Of a stretch of DNA of 64,000 nt, positions 50,852-60,487 are shown in pieces. Position 1 is the first letter of the stretch. Every line of letters begins with the position of its first letter. The stretch spans positions 1 to 64,000 of the forward strand of contig JANOPA010000067.1 of NCBI GenBank assembly GCA_031421635.1, read 5' to 3'. The notes below the pieces were generated by a model, which searched no databases, was not told the origin of the DNA, and saw only the letters and a program-made list of their open reading frames with translations. The DNA comes from JAPOKJ01 sp031421635 (GTDB lineage Bacteria; Pseudomonadota; Gammaproteobacteria; Burkholderiales; Burkholderiaceae_E). The position numbers and the translations under genes were made by a program.

Positions 50852-52582
50852 TTAGCGAACAACATATAGCCACGTGGGGTTTGAGGCATTGAGGTACCAA
50901 TTGTTGAACAATGCCCCTGCACTCGTGGCCCAGTCCGCCATATTGGGATAAGCCAAGGTCAAATCGACCGTTTCATTGGGATAGCGCCACTCGACTGGAA
51001 TATCCATGGCCCAGGGGCGTCCGTTCTGGTCAATATACGATTTACTCGAGGCCAGCACGCTCCGGTCGTCGGCTGTTCCAAACAAGGCGAGATCGGCAAG
51101 TTTGGTCGGAGGTCGGCCTGAAAGGTGCACCTCGTGACCGCGATTGGCCGTGCGGAAAATAAATGGGTTATAGGGCGCAATTAAGGCGTTGCCGTTCGTA
51201 GGTTGTGTGAAGTTCACCACCAATTTAAAGCTTTTAAAAGGTACTCCAGGACATTCGGCCTGTGTGTTTCCAAACGGACACGCCGTGGACAGTCCGGGCA
51301 ATTGAACTTGGGCAGAATTGAAAATCAAAAACGTTGCTAGGTCCTGGCCGGTTTCCGGGCTGATGCTCTTGGTTCCCGAGTCACTTATCAAGCTGGCACT
51401 GGCGACGTTTGAAATCGCCACAGAAGGGAGCTGCACTCCAAAACCACTCTCAATCGCCGCTCCACGTGCATCCAGGCGATAGTCGACTTCGAGCCCGACG
51501 GTCTGTCGCGAAGAGTTCAAAATTTCCCGTGAACGATAGCGAATGACCATGTCGTTCATGTCGTAATCGCCTCGGGTTGGCCAAAGATCCTCGAAGGCTA
51601 GGGTTCCAAAGGTGTTACGGGATGGGTAGAAGCGGCTGAAGGCCCGAGTGGCATCATTTGGAAACTCATCCAGCGCGTCTTTTACGCCGTCGCCATCGCT
51701 GTCCGCGTCCGAGGCCGCCACTAAAGGTTGAAGCGTATTGAGGTTCGCAATTGCACTGCGCTTATTGATATGAACTGCGAGGACCACGTCATTAAAATCG
51801 TGATCGCCACCTACCGAGCGGTTGATGTCTTCAAAGCCAATGACGAGACGTTGATAATTGTCGCTGGCCCCTGAGAGGTCTTTAAGCATGACGGTGTGAA
51901 CATTCAAATTAGCTGAACTCGACGCTTCAGGATTAAGCTGACGCAAGGTGTAGAACACCCATTTTGGATCCGGGTTGTCCTTGACTCCAGCGATGCGAGC
52001 TCCGTTATAGAGACGACCGGTATTGGAAAAACCATTCGAAACAATCGTGAAACCGAGTGCTTCACCGGGCTGGAACTTACCAAGATAGACCGTGTTTTGC
52101 TTCGATCCTGCAGGGTCCAACGGCGCGGGCATTGAAGCGTTAGCGAAAAGAATTTTCTCGGAAACGTCGCGCGGATACTGTGGTGGCTGGGCCGCATTGT
52201 ATTTAAAGTATCCGACGCTATTGCGGTAGCCCGCCCCTTCAGAAAGAAACGTGACCCAAACATCGGCTTCCTCTGCAAAGGTTACATTCGACTTATCGTC
52301 GGTATCTGGAAGTAGTCCTTGCGAATTCAATCGAATATCCCGACCCTCTGGCAAGGTATACGCAATTTTGGAAAGAAGATCGGTCGGTAAGGCTGGAATT
52401 CCCGCGGGCAGGGTCCGCGCGAACTCTGCAATGGTGGGCGCGCCTGTGCTCAGATCATAAGCATGGGTTGCTAATGGAGTTCCGAAGTAGGACCATTCGA
52501 CAGTAGACTTGAAAAATGTGTATCCCGACAGCGCGACAGTGGAGGCAGCGAGTGCGCCAACCCATAAAGTTCTGATAGACAT
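50852..52582 (-). CDS. LruC-domain/DUF4114 secreted protein
   Basis: 576 residues. An N-terminal hydrophobic stretch (LWVGALAASTVALSGYTFF) acts as a signal or anchor. DUF4114-like block with GDHDFNDVVLAVHI, a calcium-binding-type loop DADSDGDGVKDALDEFPND, then the LruC domain (FEDLWPTRGDYDMNDMVIRY, VDYRLDARGAAIESGFGVQL, and a C-terminal WPTxGDYDxND-linked sheet). Surface-exposed or matrix protein by type. It lies directly after the phosphatase/kinase gene (40 bases) and is a candidate output of that cassette. Confidence 0.82.
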   Translation of the reverse strand: MSIRTLWVGALAASTVALSGYTFFKSTVEWSYFGTPLATHAYDLSTGAPTIAEFARTLPAGIPALPTDLLSKIAYTLPEGRDIRLNSQGLLPDTDDKSNVTFAEEADVWVTFLSEGAGYRNSVGYFKYNAAQPPQYPRDVSEKILFANASMPAPLDPAGSKQNTVYLGKFQPGEALGFTIVSNGFSNTGRLYNGARIAGVKDNPDPKWVFYTLRQLNPEASSSANLNVHTVMLKDLSGASDNYQRLVIGFEDINRSVGGDHDFNDVVLAVHINKRSAIANLNTLQPLVAASDADSDGDGVKDALDEFPNDATRAFSRFYPSRNTFGTLAFEDLWPTRGDYDMNDMVIRYRSREILNSSRQTVGLEVDYRLDARGAAIESGFGVQLPSVAISNVASASLISDSGTKSISPETGQDLATFLIFNSAQVQLPGLSTACPFGNTQAECPGVPFKSFKLVVNFTQPTNGNALIAPYNPFIFRTANRGHEVHLSGRPPTKLADLALFGTADDRSVLASSKSYIDQNGRPWAMDIPVEWRYPNETVDLTLAYPNMADWATSAGALFNNWYLNASNPTWLYVVR

Positions 52583-52622
52583 AGTAATTTGATCCCGAAG
52601 TAATGAACAGTTTCATTTGACT

Positions 52623-55600
52623 TCAATGGACCGGAGACAGTGTTACCAAATTGTTAACCTCGTCTGTCGATGTGTGAACTACTTCATGCAATGCCTTACG
52701 CAGGCGAATTGTATTAACGCCGTTGCTTTGCAGATAATCAACCTGATCGCAAGCAGCATCAATAATTCTCAGTCCAAATCCACCCTCGGGCAGATCAGTG
52801 TAGTCAATACGGGCGGGCGTTGTGGGCGGTATGTAAGAATTGCCAAGAAAAACAAAGTCAATTTGCAGAAAATCCGTCGGTCTCGATGACAGTAACTCGA
52901 TCGGTGCGCCTTCAAGGCCCCCGGTGGTGTGACGAACGATATTGGTAAATACTTCAACGCTCGCGAGAACAATCATCGCTACCTGCGCCGGACTTAAGCC
53001 TGCATCCATAGCCTCGGCCGCAACGAAGGTTCTTACCCGAGCAATTTCACTCAACGCCATGCTGAGTTCTTCACGATGAAACCTCGAAAGCAGAGGTACC
53101 CGCGTAGCTAAAATCATGGTAAGATCATCGGTAAAAACAGTCCCTGTGCCGAACAATTTCTTACGCAATTGATGAATGATTGCCGCGGGTGTGCCATGTT
53201 TTCCGAGGAGGCTCGTCAGGCCCTCCCTTAGTCCGAAGAGGCCAAGCCGATTGCCGTTCGAAAGCAAGGCATCTGACACACCGTCCGAATGAATGAAGAT
53301 TGAATCCCAGGGCAACATGGTGGTCGTGTGTTGCTCAAAGTCTACCTCATTCATGACCCCCAGGGGCGGATGTTCATTTTGCAAGACGGTGAGGGTTCCG
53401 TCGCTTCGACACAAAGTCGGCTCCTCGTGCCCGCAACCAATCCAGGTCACCGTATTTTCCGAGGTGTTAATGCGGATGTAACTAATCGTCACAAAGGCGT
53501 CCAGTGCTTGCAAATGAGGTGTAATTTCTCGATGCAGAGAGGCGAGCACGTCTGTCGGCTGGGGCAGCTCTCTCGAATGCAATACATCGGTTACCAGTTC
53601 AAGCATCGAACGACTCAATTGCATTTTGACGGCCGCGCCCATCAATGCGGCATTCACGCCTTTCCCCATGACATCACCGGCTACGATATCAATCGTGTGG
53701 GAATCTGGATTCAGAACATCAAAAAAATCTCCGTCGACACCTTGTGAGGCCTGATTGAAGGAGCTAAGCCATAAACCTGTCAGACGTTTCTGGTTGGTGT
53801 TGACCAACAGCGAACGTTGGATTTGCGATCCCACCTTGAGTTCGATCTCATGTGCTTTATTGAGTTGGTCCGTCAACTCCCAAGACTTTGCCAGTAATGC
53901 TGCGTGCTCACTCTGGGCATTTTTACGTTCTGAAATGTCAGAATGCGTGCCCACAAGACGCAGCGGCTGGCCGGAGCTCGCTTTCCGTTGTACGACTGCA
54001 CCCCGGCTATGAATCCACTTCCAGGTGCCATTGGCACACCACATGCGACACTCAACGGAAAAGCTCAGTGACTTTCCGACCAGATGGGTAATCAAGGCCG
54101 CATTCACAGGCTCCACGTCGTCTGGATGAATCAAAGCCATCCATGATTTTTGATTACCTTCAATAGCCCCGTCAATGTATCCGAGCATGGCGAGACCATT
54201 GGATGAGTAGGTAATGGTTCCGAGCAAAACATCAAAATCCCAAACGCCATCTCCGGCCGCGGCCAGAGCATGTTTCAGACGTCTTTCTGATTTCTTAAGG
54301 GTCTGCTCAGACCGGTAGCGCTCTGAAATATCGCGGGCGCTTAGCGTGTAAAAGACTTCATCCTGATCGATCAGTTTTGAGATTGTGAACTCGACTGGAA
54401 AGGTTGAGCCGTCTTGACGCGAGGCAATAATTTCTAGGCGACCCGCGCTCTCGCCGTGGCTACCTTGTTCGAAATAGTTAAAGAGATCGTTTCTTCTCTC
54501 TGCTCTTACTGCTGCAGGAAGTACTAAACGCCCGATCGGGGTGTTTTTATTGCGAACAACCTCCGAGCCAAACATTTTCTCGGCGGCAAGGTTGTATTCG
54601 ACAATCAAGCCCTTCGAATTGACAGTCACGACGGCTTCCTGCGATGCTTGCAGAATCGCGTATTTCCGTTTTTCCGAACTCGCGGCCAGGGAAAAAGCGC
54701 GCTGCGACTCAACGTGATGACGCTCGGTGCGCCGAACTCCGTTTGAAAGGACCATTAAACCCGCAACGGCGATTCCGCACAGCGCGAGCGCACTTAGCAC
54801 CACACCAATTAATCCGTCAGGTGTGTTCGCGTAGATTTCGCGCTTCGAACGTTCCACAATAAAAACGACCGGCCAATTTTTCGATGCGCGATAAATGCCA
54901 ATTGCATCGGGAGAGGCAAAGCCTTGATTTGCAAGTACCCCTTGATCAATGATTGTCGCAAGCTTCCACCAACTCAGCATCGGTTTGATGCGTGACCCTG
55001 GCGCAATCTTCGCCGAGCGATTCGAGGCGAGAAACTCACCTTTGTCACTGACCATCGCAATGTTAAAATGCTCTGCACGGCTAATGGCCTCGAATTCATT
55101 GGCGACGAATTCTAAGTTGATCAATGCGATGAGAAAGTAGGACTGAGAGCCGTCCAATTGGACGCGTTTGATCATGGGCAAGAGCGCCGAACGGGATTGG
55201 GTCGCTTGCTGGGTGAGCGAGGTCAAATGCCGTCCGAACAACAGAGGTCCAAGGCGCAAAGACCCAATAAAACCCTCATGACTGCCGAAGTCTTTCCATT
55301 GAATAACCCCTCCTCGATCCTGCTCGAAGGAACTGGCCACAACTTGTCCGTCTTCGGCGACCAATGATATGCTGCGAAGATAGCCTTCGGGGTGATTGGC
55401 CTCGCTTTCGAACAGGGCTTTAAGTTGCTCCTCCCCTCGATTGTCAACCTGTGAAAGCCTAGAGGCCAAGGACAAAGTGATCGACTCTGCCTGCGACAAC
55501 ATTGACGAATTCTTCTCGTTAACAAGTTGCGCGTAGAGTCCAGCCTTGGACTCCACGCCCTCTTCGTAGTGGCTGGCTTGATACCAAACGAACCCTAAAG

Positions 55601-55718
55601 TCGCGACAATCACGAAAGCAATAATTGTGGCGCCAAACACAAACATGCGAGACGAAGGATTCTTTAGAGTCAGGATCTCGTCTTGTCTATCGCTCCGCTT
55701 CTCGTAACTATCCTTCAA
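52623..55718 (-). CDS. Membrane sensor - PAS-PAS-PP2C(SpoIIE)-HATPase signalling protein
   Basis: 1031 residues from TTG 55718 (GGAG ten bases upstream); ATG 55646 would remove only a short cytoplasmic tail. Membrane helices at about 27-49 and 300-322 enclose a periplasmic sensor region of dCache type (ISLVAEDGQVVASSF; FNIAMVSDKGEFLASN). The cytoplasmic half repeats the order of the protein at 38978-41137: PAS, PAS, SpoIIE phosphatase (GVDGDFFDV, GDVMGKG, HSDGVSDA, FTDDLTM) and RsbW-like kinase (EVFTNIVRH, EGGFGLRI). The upstream STAS gene is its likely substrate. LruC gene follows after 40 bases. Confidence 0.88.
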   Translation of the reverse strand: MKDSYEKRSDRQDEILTLKNPSSRMFVFGATIIAFVIVATLGFVWYQASHYEEGVESKAGLYAQLVNEKNSSMLSQAESITLSLASRLSQVDNRGEEQLKALFESEANHPEGYLRSISLVAEDGQVVASSFEQDRGGVIQWKDFGSHEGFIGSLRLGPLLFGRHLTSLTQQATQSRSALLPMIKRVQLDGSQSYFLIALINLEFVANEFEAISRAEHFNIAMVSDKGEFLASNRSAKIAPGSRIKPMLSWWKLATIIDQGVLANQGFASPDAIGIYRASKNWPVVFIVERSKREIYANTPDGLIGVVLSALALCGIAVAGLMVLSNGVRRTERHHVESQRAFSLAASSEKRKYAILQASQEAVVTVNSKGLIVEYNLAAEKMFGSEVVRNKNTPIGRLVLPAAVRAERRNDLFNYFEQGSHGESAGRLEIIASRQDGSTFPVEFTISKLIDQDEVFYTLSARDISERYRSEQTLKKSERRLKHALAAAGDGVWDFDVLLGTITYSSNGLAMLGYIDGAIEGNQKSWMALIHPDDVEPVNAALITHLVGKSLSFSVECRMWCANGTWKWIHSRGAVVQRKASSGQPLRLVGTHSDISERKNAQSEHAALLAKSWELTDQLNKAHEIELKVGSQIQRSLLVNTNQKRLTGLWLSSFNQASQGVDGDFFDVLNPDSHTIDIVAGDVMGKGVNAALMGAAVKMQLSRSMLELVTDVLHSRELPQPTDVLASLHREITPHLQALDAFVTISYIRINTSENTVTWIGCGHEEPTLCRSDGTLTVLQNEHPPLGVMNEVDFEQHTTTMLPWDSIFIHSDGVSDALLSNGNRLGLFGLREGLTSLLGKHGTPAAIIHQLRKKLFGTGTVFTDDLTMILATRVPLLSRFHREELSMALSEIARVRTFVAAEAMDAGLSPAQVAMIVLASVEVFTNIVRHTTGGLEGAPIELLSSRPTDFLQIDFVFLGNSYIPPTTPARIDYTDLPEGGFGLRIIDAACDQVDYLQSNGVNTIRLRKALHEVVHTSTDEVNNLVTLSPVH

Positions 55719-55835
55719 ATTGATTCGCGCTCCCTTGAACGACGTCCGCAGGTAATTTTAAAACTTTGTTTTGAAAAAGTTGCTATTCACCGTTGTGGTT
55801 CAAAGCAGCAAACGCCAGGTGTTACTCCGTTATCC

Positions 55836-56222
55836 TCACTTTTGAGTGCCTCCGACAGTACTGTGTGCTTTTAGATGAAGGGCCTTCCGACATGCCTCCA
55901 CCGCATCATTTCGAGTGCCGTATATTTGAAACACTCGATGCATGCGAGTTAACTCAAATAAAGCCCGAACCGAAGCTCCCATTGAGGCCAAACGCAGAGC
56001 GCCGTGTCGCCCTTTTAAAACGCGTTGACAAGCAATAAGGGCACCAAGGCCCGAGCTATCCACAAATTGCACCCCGGTCATGTCGAAAACAACGTGCGCA
56101 AACTTTTCAATGACAGGTTGCACCGCGGTTCGAAATACTGCGATGTTGCTGGCGTCCAAATTGCTCACGTCGAGTTCAATAACGACCAGCTCAGCGCTTT
56201 CAAATGACGATTTAATTTCCAA
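55836..56222 (-). CDS. STAS-domain anti-sigma-factor-antagonist-like protein
   Basis: 128 residues from TTG 56222. This start is chosen because GGGAG lies six bases before it and because the resulting N-terminus (LEIKSSFESAELVVIEL) aligns residue for residue with the other STAS protein (MEIRSKIEGSNVLVIEL). The ORF stays open upstream but without homology. Phosphorylation loop FVDSSGLGALIA with S56/S57. 117 bases before the phosphatase/kinase gene, same strand. Confidence 0.88.
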   Translation of the reverse strand: MEIKSSFESAELVVIELDVSNLDASNIAVFRTAVQPVIEKFAHVVFDMTGVQFVDSSGLGALIACQRVLKGRHGALRLASMGASVRALFELTRMHRVFQIYGTRNDAVEACRKALHLKAHSTVGGTQK

Positions 56223-56478
56223 GTACGACTCCCAATTCCGCGCGCTCTGACAGTACGTTAGCATCTTAAAAGGGTAGTTTGGTGATGACCATCCGATGAA
56301 CGGCACGATGAAGGGAAAAATGGGAATATTCACACATTCCCTCCCCACATTGGAGCTTGGCCAGGCTAGAAGTGTGATCAAATTCAAACAATATCGTAGT
56401 TGATGTCCTGGACGCACTGGTGTAAAAGTGCTTGCCAGCCTAAGCTCCTTGTCCGATCTGGCGCGCGCCACGAAAGAC

Positions 56479-58143
56479 TTACAAAACTCTGGCTGAACCA
56501 CGCATAAGTTGCAAGAGCGTCTCCATTTTCAAATCTAATTGGTCCCCACGCCACACCACATGTTGGTCCGAACGGCAAATCACGATTGCATGTCGGTACT
56601 CCATTGGTTTTTCTTCATTAGCAAGAGCGAGCACCTTGAGGGGAATATCTGAGGCCTGAGCGGCGCTGACGAATGCACTGACATCCGTTTCCCTGTTGAA
56701 GGAAAGCAAGGTGTAACCCGCGCCGAAAGCGTCATACAAGGAGCTCCCATCCTTCAACCAGAAATGCGGCGCGCGGCATCCGGGTACGGTGGAGGCTGTG
56801 AAGCCACCCATAGAATAATCAGGCGGACTTTCGTCGTCGTAACAAATAATGGGTGAGCCGGCATAAAAGTAGCCAAAGTTCAATCCTGCGCAACAAAACT
56901 GCTGCACGTTCAATTCATAGGCATTGGCTCCGATCTCCGCACGTAGTACCGCGCCGCCAGGTCCAGACTCTTCAATGTTGTGTGGAATCGCGCGCTTCAT
57001 CTTCATCACCTGCTGCGCGTGATTCATGGCGAACTGCGAGACCTGTTCGGTGATCGGTTGTCGCTCCGCTTCGTAAGCTTCCAGGATAGAAGCCTCAGCC
57101 CAGCCTTGCAAGTGTGCGGCGAGCAACCAGGATAGATTGAGCGCATCCGCGATGCCGGCGTTCATACCGTAGCCCGCGTACGGCATCCATAAATGGGCGG
57201 CATCACCGGCGAGGAAAATCCGGTCTTTACGGAAGCGATCAGCCACGAGGCGACGCCCCACCCAGTCTTCCTTGCTAATCACCTCATACTGAAACTCTGG
57301 GCCAACCCCAAGAATGTCACGTAGGCTTTGATCGCGATCTACGGAGTCGAACTCGGGCTCTTCCGCATTGAGATGGTTGTGAATTAGCCAAGTGTCTTTA
57401 CCATCAATAGTGAACACCGAACCGCAGCGCCGTGGATTCATGGCGTAGCAAGACCAAGCCTTCTTGCCCGGAATCATCTCCATGAGTTGCGGCGCCCGAA
57501 TATAAGTGGACTGCACCCTTTGAATAATGGCGGTGCCGTCCAGCTTGGCACCGATTTGCTTGCGCACTTCAGAGCGTCCGCCGTCGCAACCCACCAAGTA
57601 CTTCGCATGAATGACCTGGCTTACACCGGTATCGAGATTTAAGGCGGTCGCGGCAACGCCAGCAAGGTCTTGTTCAAAGCTGGTGACCTGAGTTCGATTC
57701 AGTAAGGTCACGCCGTCGAGGGCCGCCGTGTGTTCAAGAAGAATGGGCTCCAAAAAAATCTGGTTAATGCGGTGAGGTGGTTCTGGTGTGGGCCACCAAG
57801 CGTCGGGCCCATTGGTCTCGGTGTAGCGATCATCACGACAGGGAATGGGAATGCGCGTGAGTTCGGTACCCGTAACCGTGGTACGAAAGACCACATCGTT
57901 CGGATAGTCCGAGGGCAGGCCTGCGTCTCGGACTTTTTGCGCGACGCCTAAGCGTCGGAATTGCTCCATGGTGCGCGCAGCCACATGATTGCACTTCACA
58001 TTGGGTGGCTCAGCGTAGTGTCGTATCTCGGCGACCACCACTTTTATGCCACGAGAGGCGAGATCCATGGCGAGCGTTAGACCGACTGGTCCCGCTCCGA
58101 CAATCAGTACATCAGTCGTCTGAGGGCTAGGTTGGTACATCAT
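56479..58143 (-). CDS. FAD-dependent aromatic-ring monooxygenase (PheA/TfdB/MhpA-like)
   Basis: 554 residues. N-terminal FAD motif VLIVGAGPVGLTLAMDLA (13-30), CDGGRSEVRKQIG and the second FAD motif DRIFLAGDAAHLWMPYAGYGMNAGIADALNLSW are characteristic of group A flavin hydroxylases. The C-terminal thioredoxin-like part is present. NADPH-dependent hydroxylation of a phenolic or related compound is likely. The Bug gene upstream is 7 bases away, so receptor and hydroxylase probably belong to one pathway. Confidence 0.88.
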   Translation of the reverse strand: MMYQPSPQTTDVLIVGAGPVGLTLAMDLASRGIKVVVAEIRHYAEPPNVKCNHVAARTMEQFRRLGVAQKVRDAGLPSDYPNDVVFRTTVTGTELTRIPIPCRDDRYTETNGPDAWWPTPEPPHRINQIFLEPILLEHTAALDGVTLLNRTQVTSFEQDLAGVAATALNLDTGVSQVIHAKYLVGCDGGRSEVRKQIGAKLDGTAIIQRVQSTYIRAPQLMEMIPGKKAWSCYAMNPRRCGSVFTIDGKDTWLIHNHLNAEEPEFDSVDRDQSLRDILGVGPEFQYEVISKEDWVGRRLVADRFRKDRIFLAGDAAHLWMPYAGYGMNAGIADALNLSWLLAAHLQGWAEASILEAYEAERQPITEQVSQFAMNHAQQVMKMKRAIPHNIEESGPGGAVLRAEIGANAYELNVQQFCCAGLNFGYFYAGSPIICYDDESPPDYSMGGFTASTVPGCRAPHFWLKDGSSLYDAFGAGYTLLSFNRETDVSAFVSAAQASDIPLKVLALANEEKPMEYRHAIVICRSDQHVVWRGDQLDLKMETLLQLMRGSARVL

Positions 58144-58150
58144 TTGACTT

Positions 58151-59194
58151 TCATTCGAGCTTGGTTCCAGACTGCTTGATCACCTTGGCCCACTTTTGAA
58201 TCTCGGCTTTGATGTATTGCTCAAATTCCGCAACCTTGCTTGGCGACGGTTCGACACCCATTGCGCGCATGGTGTTACGGATTTCAGGGTCGTTAAGCGC
58301 CGCGACAATCTCGGTATTCAGGCGACTCACAATTGCCGCTGATGTGCCGGCGGGGGCGACCACTCCGAACCAACCTGTCGATTCATAGTCGGGCAATCCT
58401 GCCTCGGCCATGGTCGGCACATCGGGCAACATGGGTAGACGCTGAGCGCTCGTGACAGCAAGCCCGATTAACTTTCCGGCTTTAATGTGCTGCAAGGCGG
58501 CCGTCAAGTCAACAATGGCCAAGGGAATTTGACCTGAGAGTGTGTCGACCGCGGCCGGGCCGGAGCCGCGATAGGCGATATCTACTAAATGTATGCCGGC
58601 CATCTGCTTGAAGAGTTGACTGGAAAGGTGCATTGCGGTGCCATTGCCGCCGTGTCCAATCGAAAACTTACCTGGAGATTTTTTCGCTTGAGCGATCAGC
58701 TCACGTAAGTTCTTGGCGGACAAAGAAGGATGAGCGACCAACACAAAGGGGATACCCGCCAGCATCGATACTGGTTTGAAGTCTTTGACCGGATCGAAAG
58801 GCATTTGTGGATAGAGGCTTAAGTTCGCTGCCAATCCGCCTGCGGCACCCACCCCTACGGTGTAACCATCCGGTGCGGCTTTGGCCACAACCGTCAGCCC
58901 AATGTTCCCGCCTGCCCCGGGCCGGTTGTCAACCACCACTTGTTGACCGAGTTTTTCATTCAGGCGCGGTACTAGTAAGCGCACTACACTGTCCGAGCTG
59001 CCTCCGGGCGGGAAAGTCACGACCATGCGGATTGGCTTGTTGGGGTAGTCAGCCCCCGTGGTTTGAGCATACGATGGACTCATCGCAGCGGCCGCAATAA
59101 TGACGCACAGAGCGGTACCAAATAAGTGCGTGGGCAACGTGTTCCTGAGAGTCGGACCGGGAGTCATTCGAGCGAGTGAGCGGACGCTGCTCAT
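58151..59194 (-). CDS. Bug-family (TTT-type) substrate-binding protein
   Basis: 347 residues; the signal peptide ends near MSPSYAQT. Met10 gives a shorter N-region. Motifs IRMVVTFPPGGSSDSVVRLL, VDNRPGAGGNIGLTVVAKAAPDGY, DIAYRGSGPA, LPDVPTMAEAGLPDY. Predicted periplasmic receptor in an operon with the FAD monooxygenase. Confidence 0.9.
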   Translation of the reverse strand: MSSVRSLARMTPGPTLRNTLPTHLFGTALCVIIAAAAMSPSYAQTTGADYPNKPIRMVVTFPPGGSSDSVVRLLVPRLNEKLGQQVVVDNRPGAGGNIGLTVVAKAAPDGYTVGVGAAGGLAANLSLYPQMPFDPVKDFKPVSMLAGIPFVLVAHPSLSAKNLRELIAQAKKSPGKFSIGHGGNGTAMHLSSQLFKQMAGIHLVDIAYRGSGPAAVDTLSGQIPLAIVDLTAALQHIKAGKLIGLAVTSAQRLPMLPDVPTMAEAGLPDYESTGWFGVVAPAGTSAAIVSRLNTEIVAALNDPEIRNTMRAMGVEPSPSKVAEFEQYIKAEIQKWAKVIKQSGTKLE

Positions 59195-59401
59195 TTAACG
59201 ACCGCGCCGTAAATCAAGGTCGCTTATTCGTTGTCGCATTTGCCCGGAGCTCGGGACTAAGGTGTTTAAGTGCATGCTGGCCTCCTGGGTCTTTGCAAAA
59301 AGAATACCATTGGGCGTATCGAACTTTGCAAGCCCGTGTCATTCGCTACCGGGCACCTGTAGGATCTCCTCCTGAGTCCCCTGTACCACTGAAAAGGAAG
59401 A

Positions 59402-60484
59402 ATGATTCAATCTGTTGTACCCGCACCGCCGCGTATTCTCCTAGCCCCAATGGAGGGCATGCTGGACTGCGTACTTAGAGATATTCTCACTCGCATTGGC
59501 GGGGTGGATAGTTGCGTATCCGAGTTCATTCGAGTGACCAATACTCTGTTGCCAAAGCGCGCCTTTGTACGGGTCATTCCCGAACTATTGAATGGCGGAC
59601 GCACCTTGGCCGGCGTGCCCGTGCTCGGGCAACTGCTCGGCTCAGACCCGATTTGCTTGGCTGACAATGCCGCGCAACTTGCCTCATTGGGTCCGGCTGG
59701 GATAGACCTTAATTTTGGTTGCCCTGCCAAGGTCGTTAATCGACATGGGGGCGGTGCCATGTTGTTGCAAGACCCGGAGCTCCTGCACCGCATTGTCGCT
59801 GAGGTACGCCGCGCTGTGCCGCCAGGAATGAACGTCTCGGCCAAGATGCGATTGGGTTATATGGATGATTCGCGCGCCGAAGAATGTGCCCAGGCCATTG
59901 CCGATGGTGGCGCCAGTTCGATTGTGGTGCATGCGCGCACCAAGGCCCACGGCTATCGACCACCGGCCTACTGGGATCGCATCGCGGACGTACGCGCCAG
60001 TGTAAAGATTCCGATTGTGGCCAACGGCGAGATTTGGACAGTAGACAATGCCCTTCGGTGTCGCGAGGCCTCGGGGTGTCGAGACATCATGATCGGCCGA
60101 GGGATCGTGGCCGATCCGGGCTTGGCCTGGGCGATTCGCAGCCGCGATCAGGCCGAAGGCTGTACCCAGGCTTCGCAATTCACGGTCCTGAGGCAGGTTG
60201 ACTGGCGAGTGATCGCACCGTTACTTCAAGACTTCTGGAATCTCGTCAAGCCACGAGTGATTCCAAAGCACCGTGCGGGGCGCTTGAAGCAGTGGCTCAA
60301 CCTCATGCGCAGGCGCTATCCTGAGGCGCAAGCCCTGTTCTCGGCGCTACGAACGATGAATGATTCAGTCGCGGTGGAGCGCTGTTTGCTCGATCTTCTC
60401 GCGGCAGGCGAGCCCTATGGCCTTCAAGCTTTCGCTGCTGCTCGACCCAATGATCACGAGATAGCGTCGATGAGCTTGGCGTGA
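59402..60484 (+). CDS. dusC: tRNA-dihydrouridine(16) synthase DusC
   Basis: 360 residues; AAAAGGAAGA before ATG 59402. FMN-binding barrel: LAPMEGMLD, SEFIRVT, GQLLGSDP, GIDLNFGCPAKVVNRHGGGAML with the catalytic Cys, KMRLGY, VVHARTKAHGY, ANGEIW and IMIGRG. NFGCPAK with KAHGYRPPAYW fits the DusC group. It reduces a uridine in the tRNA D-loop. Monocistronic by appearance, divergent from the Bug gene. Confidence 0.92.
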   Translation: MIQSVVPAPPRILLAPMEGMLDCVLRDILTRIGGVDSCVSEFIRVTNTLLPKRAFVRVIPELLNGGRTLAGVPVLGQLLGSDPICLADNAAQLASLGPAGIDLNFGCPAKVVNRHGGGAMLLQDPELLHRIVAEVRRAVPPGMNVSAKMRLGYMDDSRAEECAQAIADGGASSIVVHARTKAHGYRPPAYWDRIADVRASVKIPIVANGEIWTVDNALRCREASGCRDIMIGRGIVADPGLAWAIRSRDQAEGCTQASQFTVLRQVDWRVIAPLLQDFWNLVKPRVIPKHRAGRLKQWLNLMRRRYPEAQALFSALRTMNDSVAVERCLLDLLAAGEPYGLQAFAAARPNDHEIASMSLA

Positions 60485-60487
60485 TTC

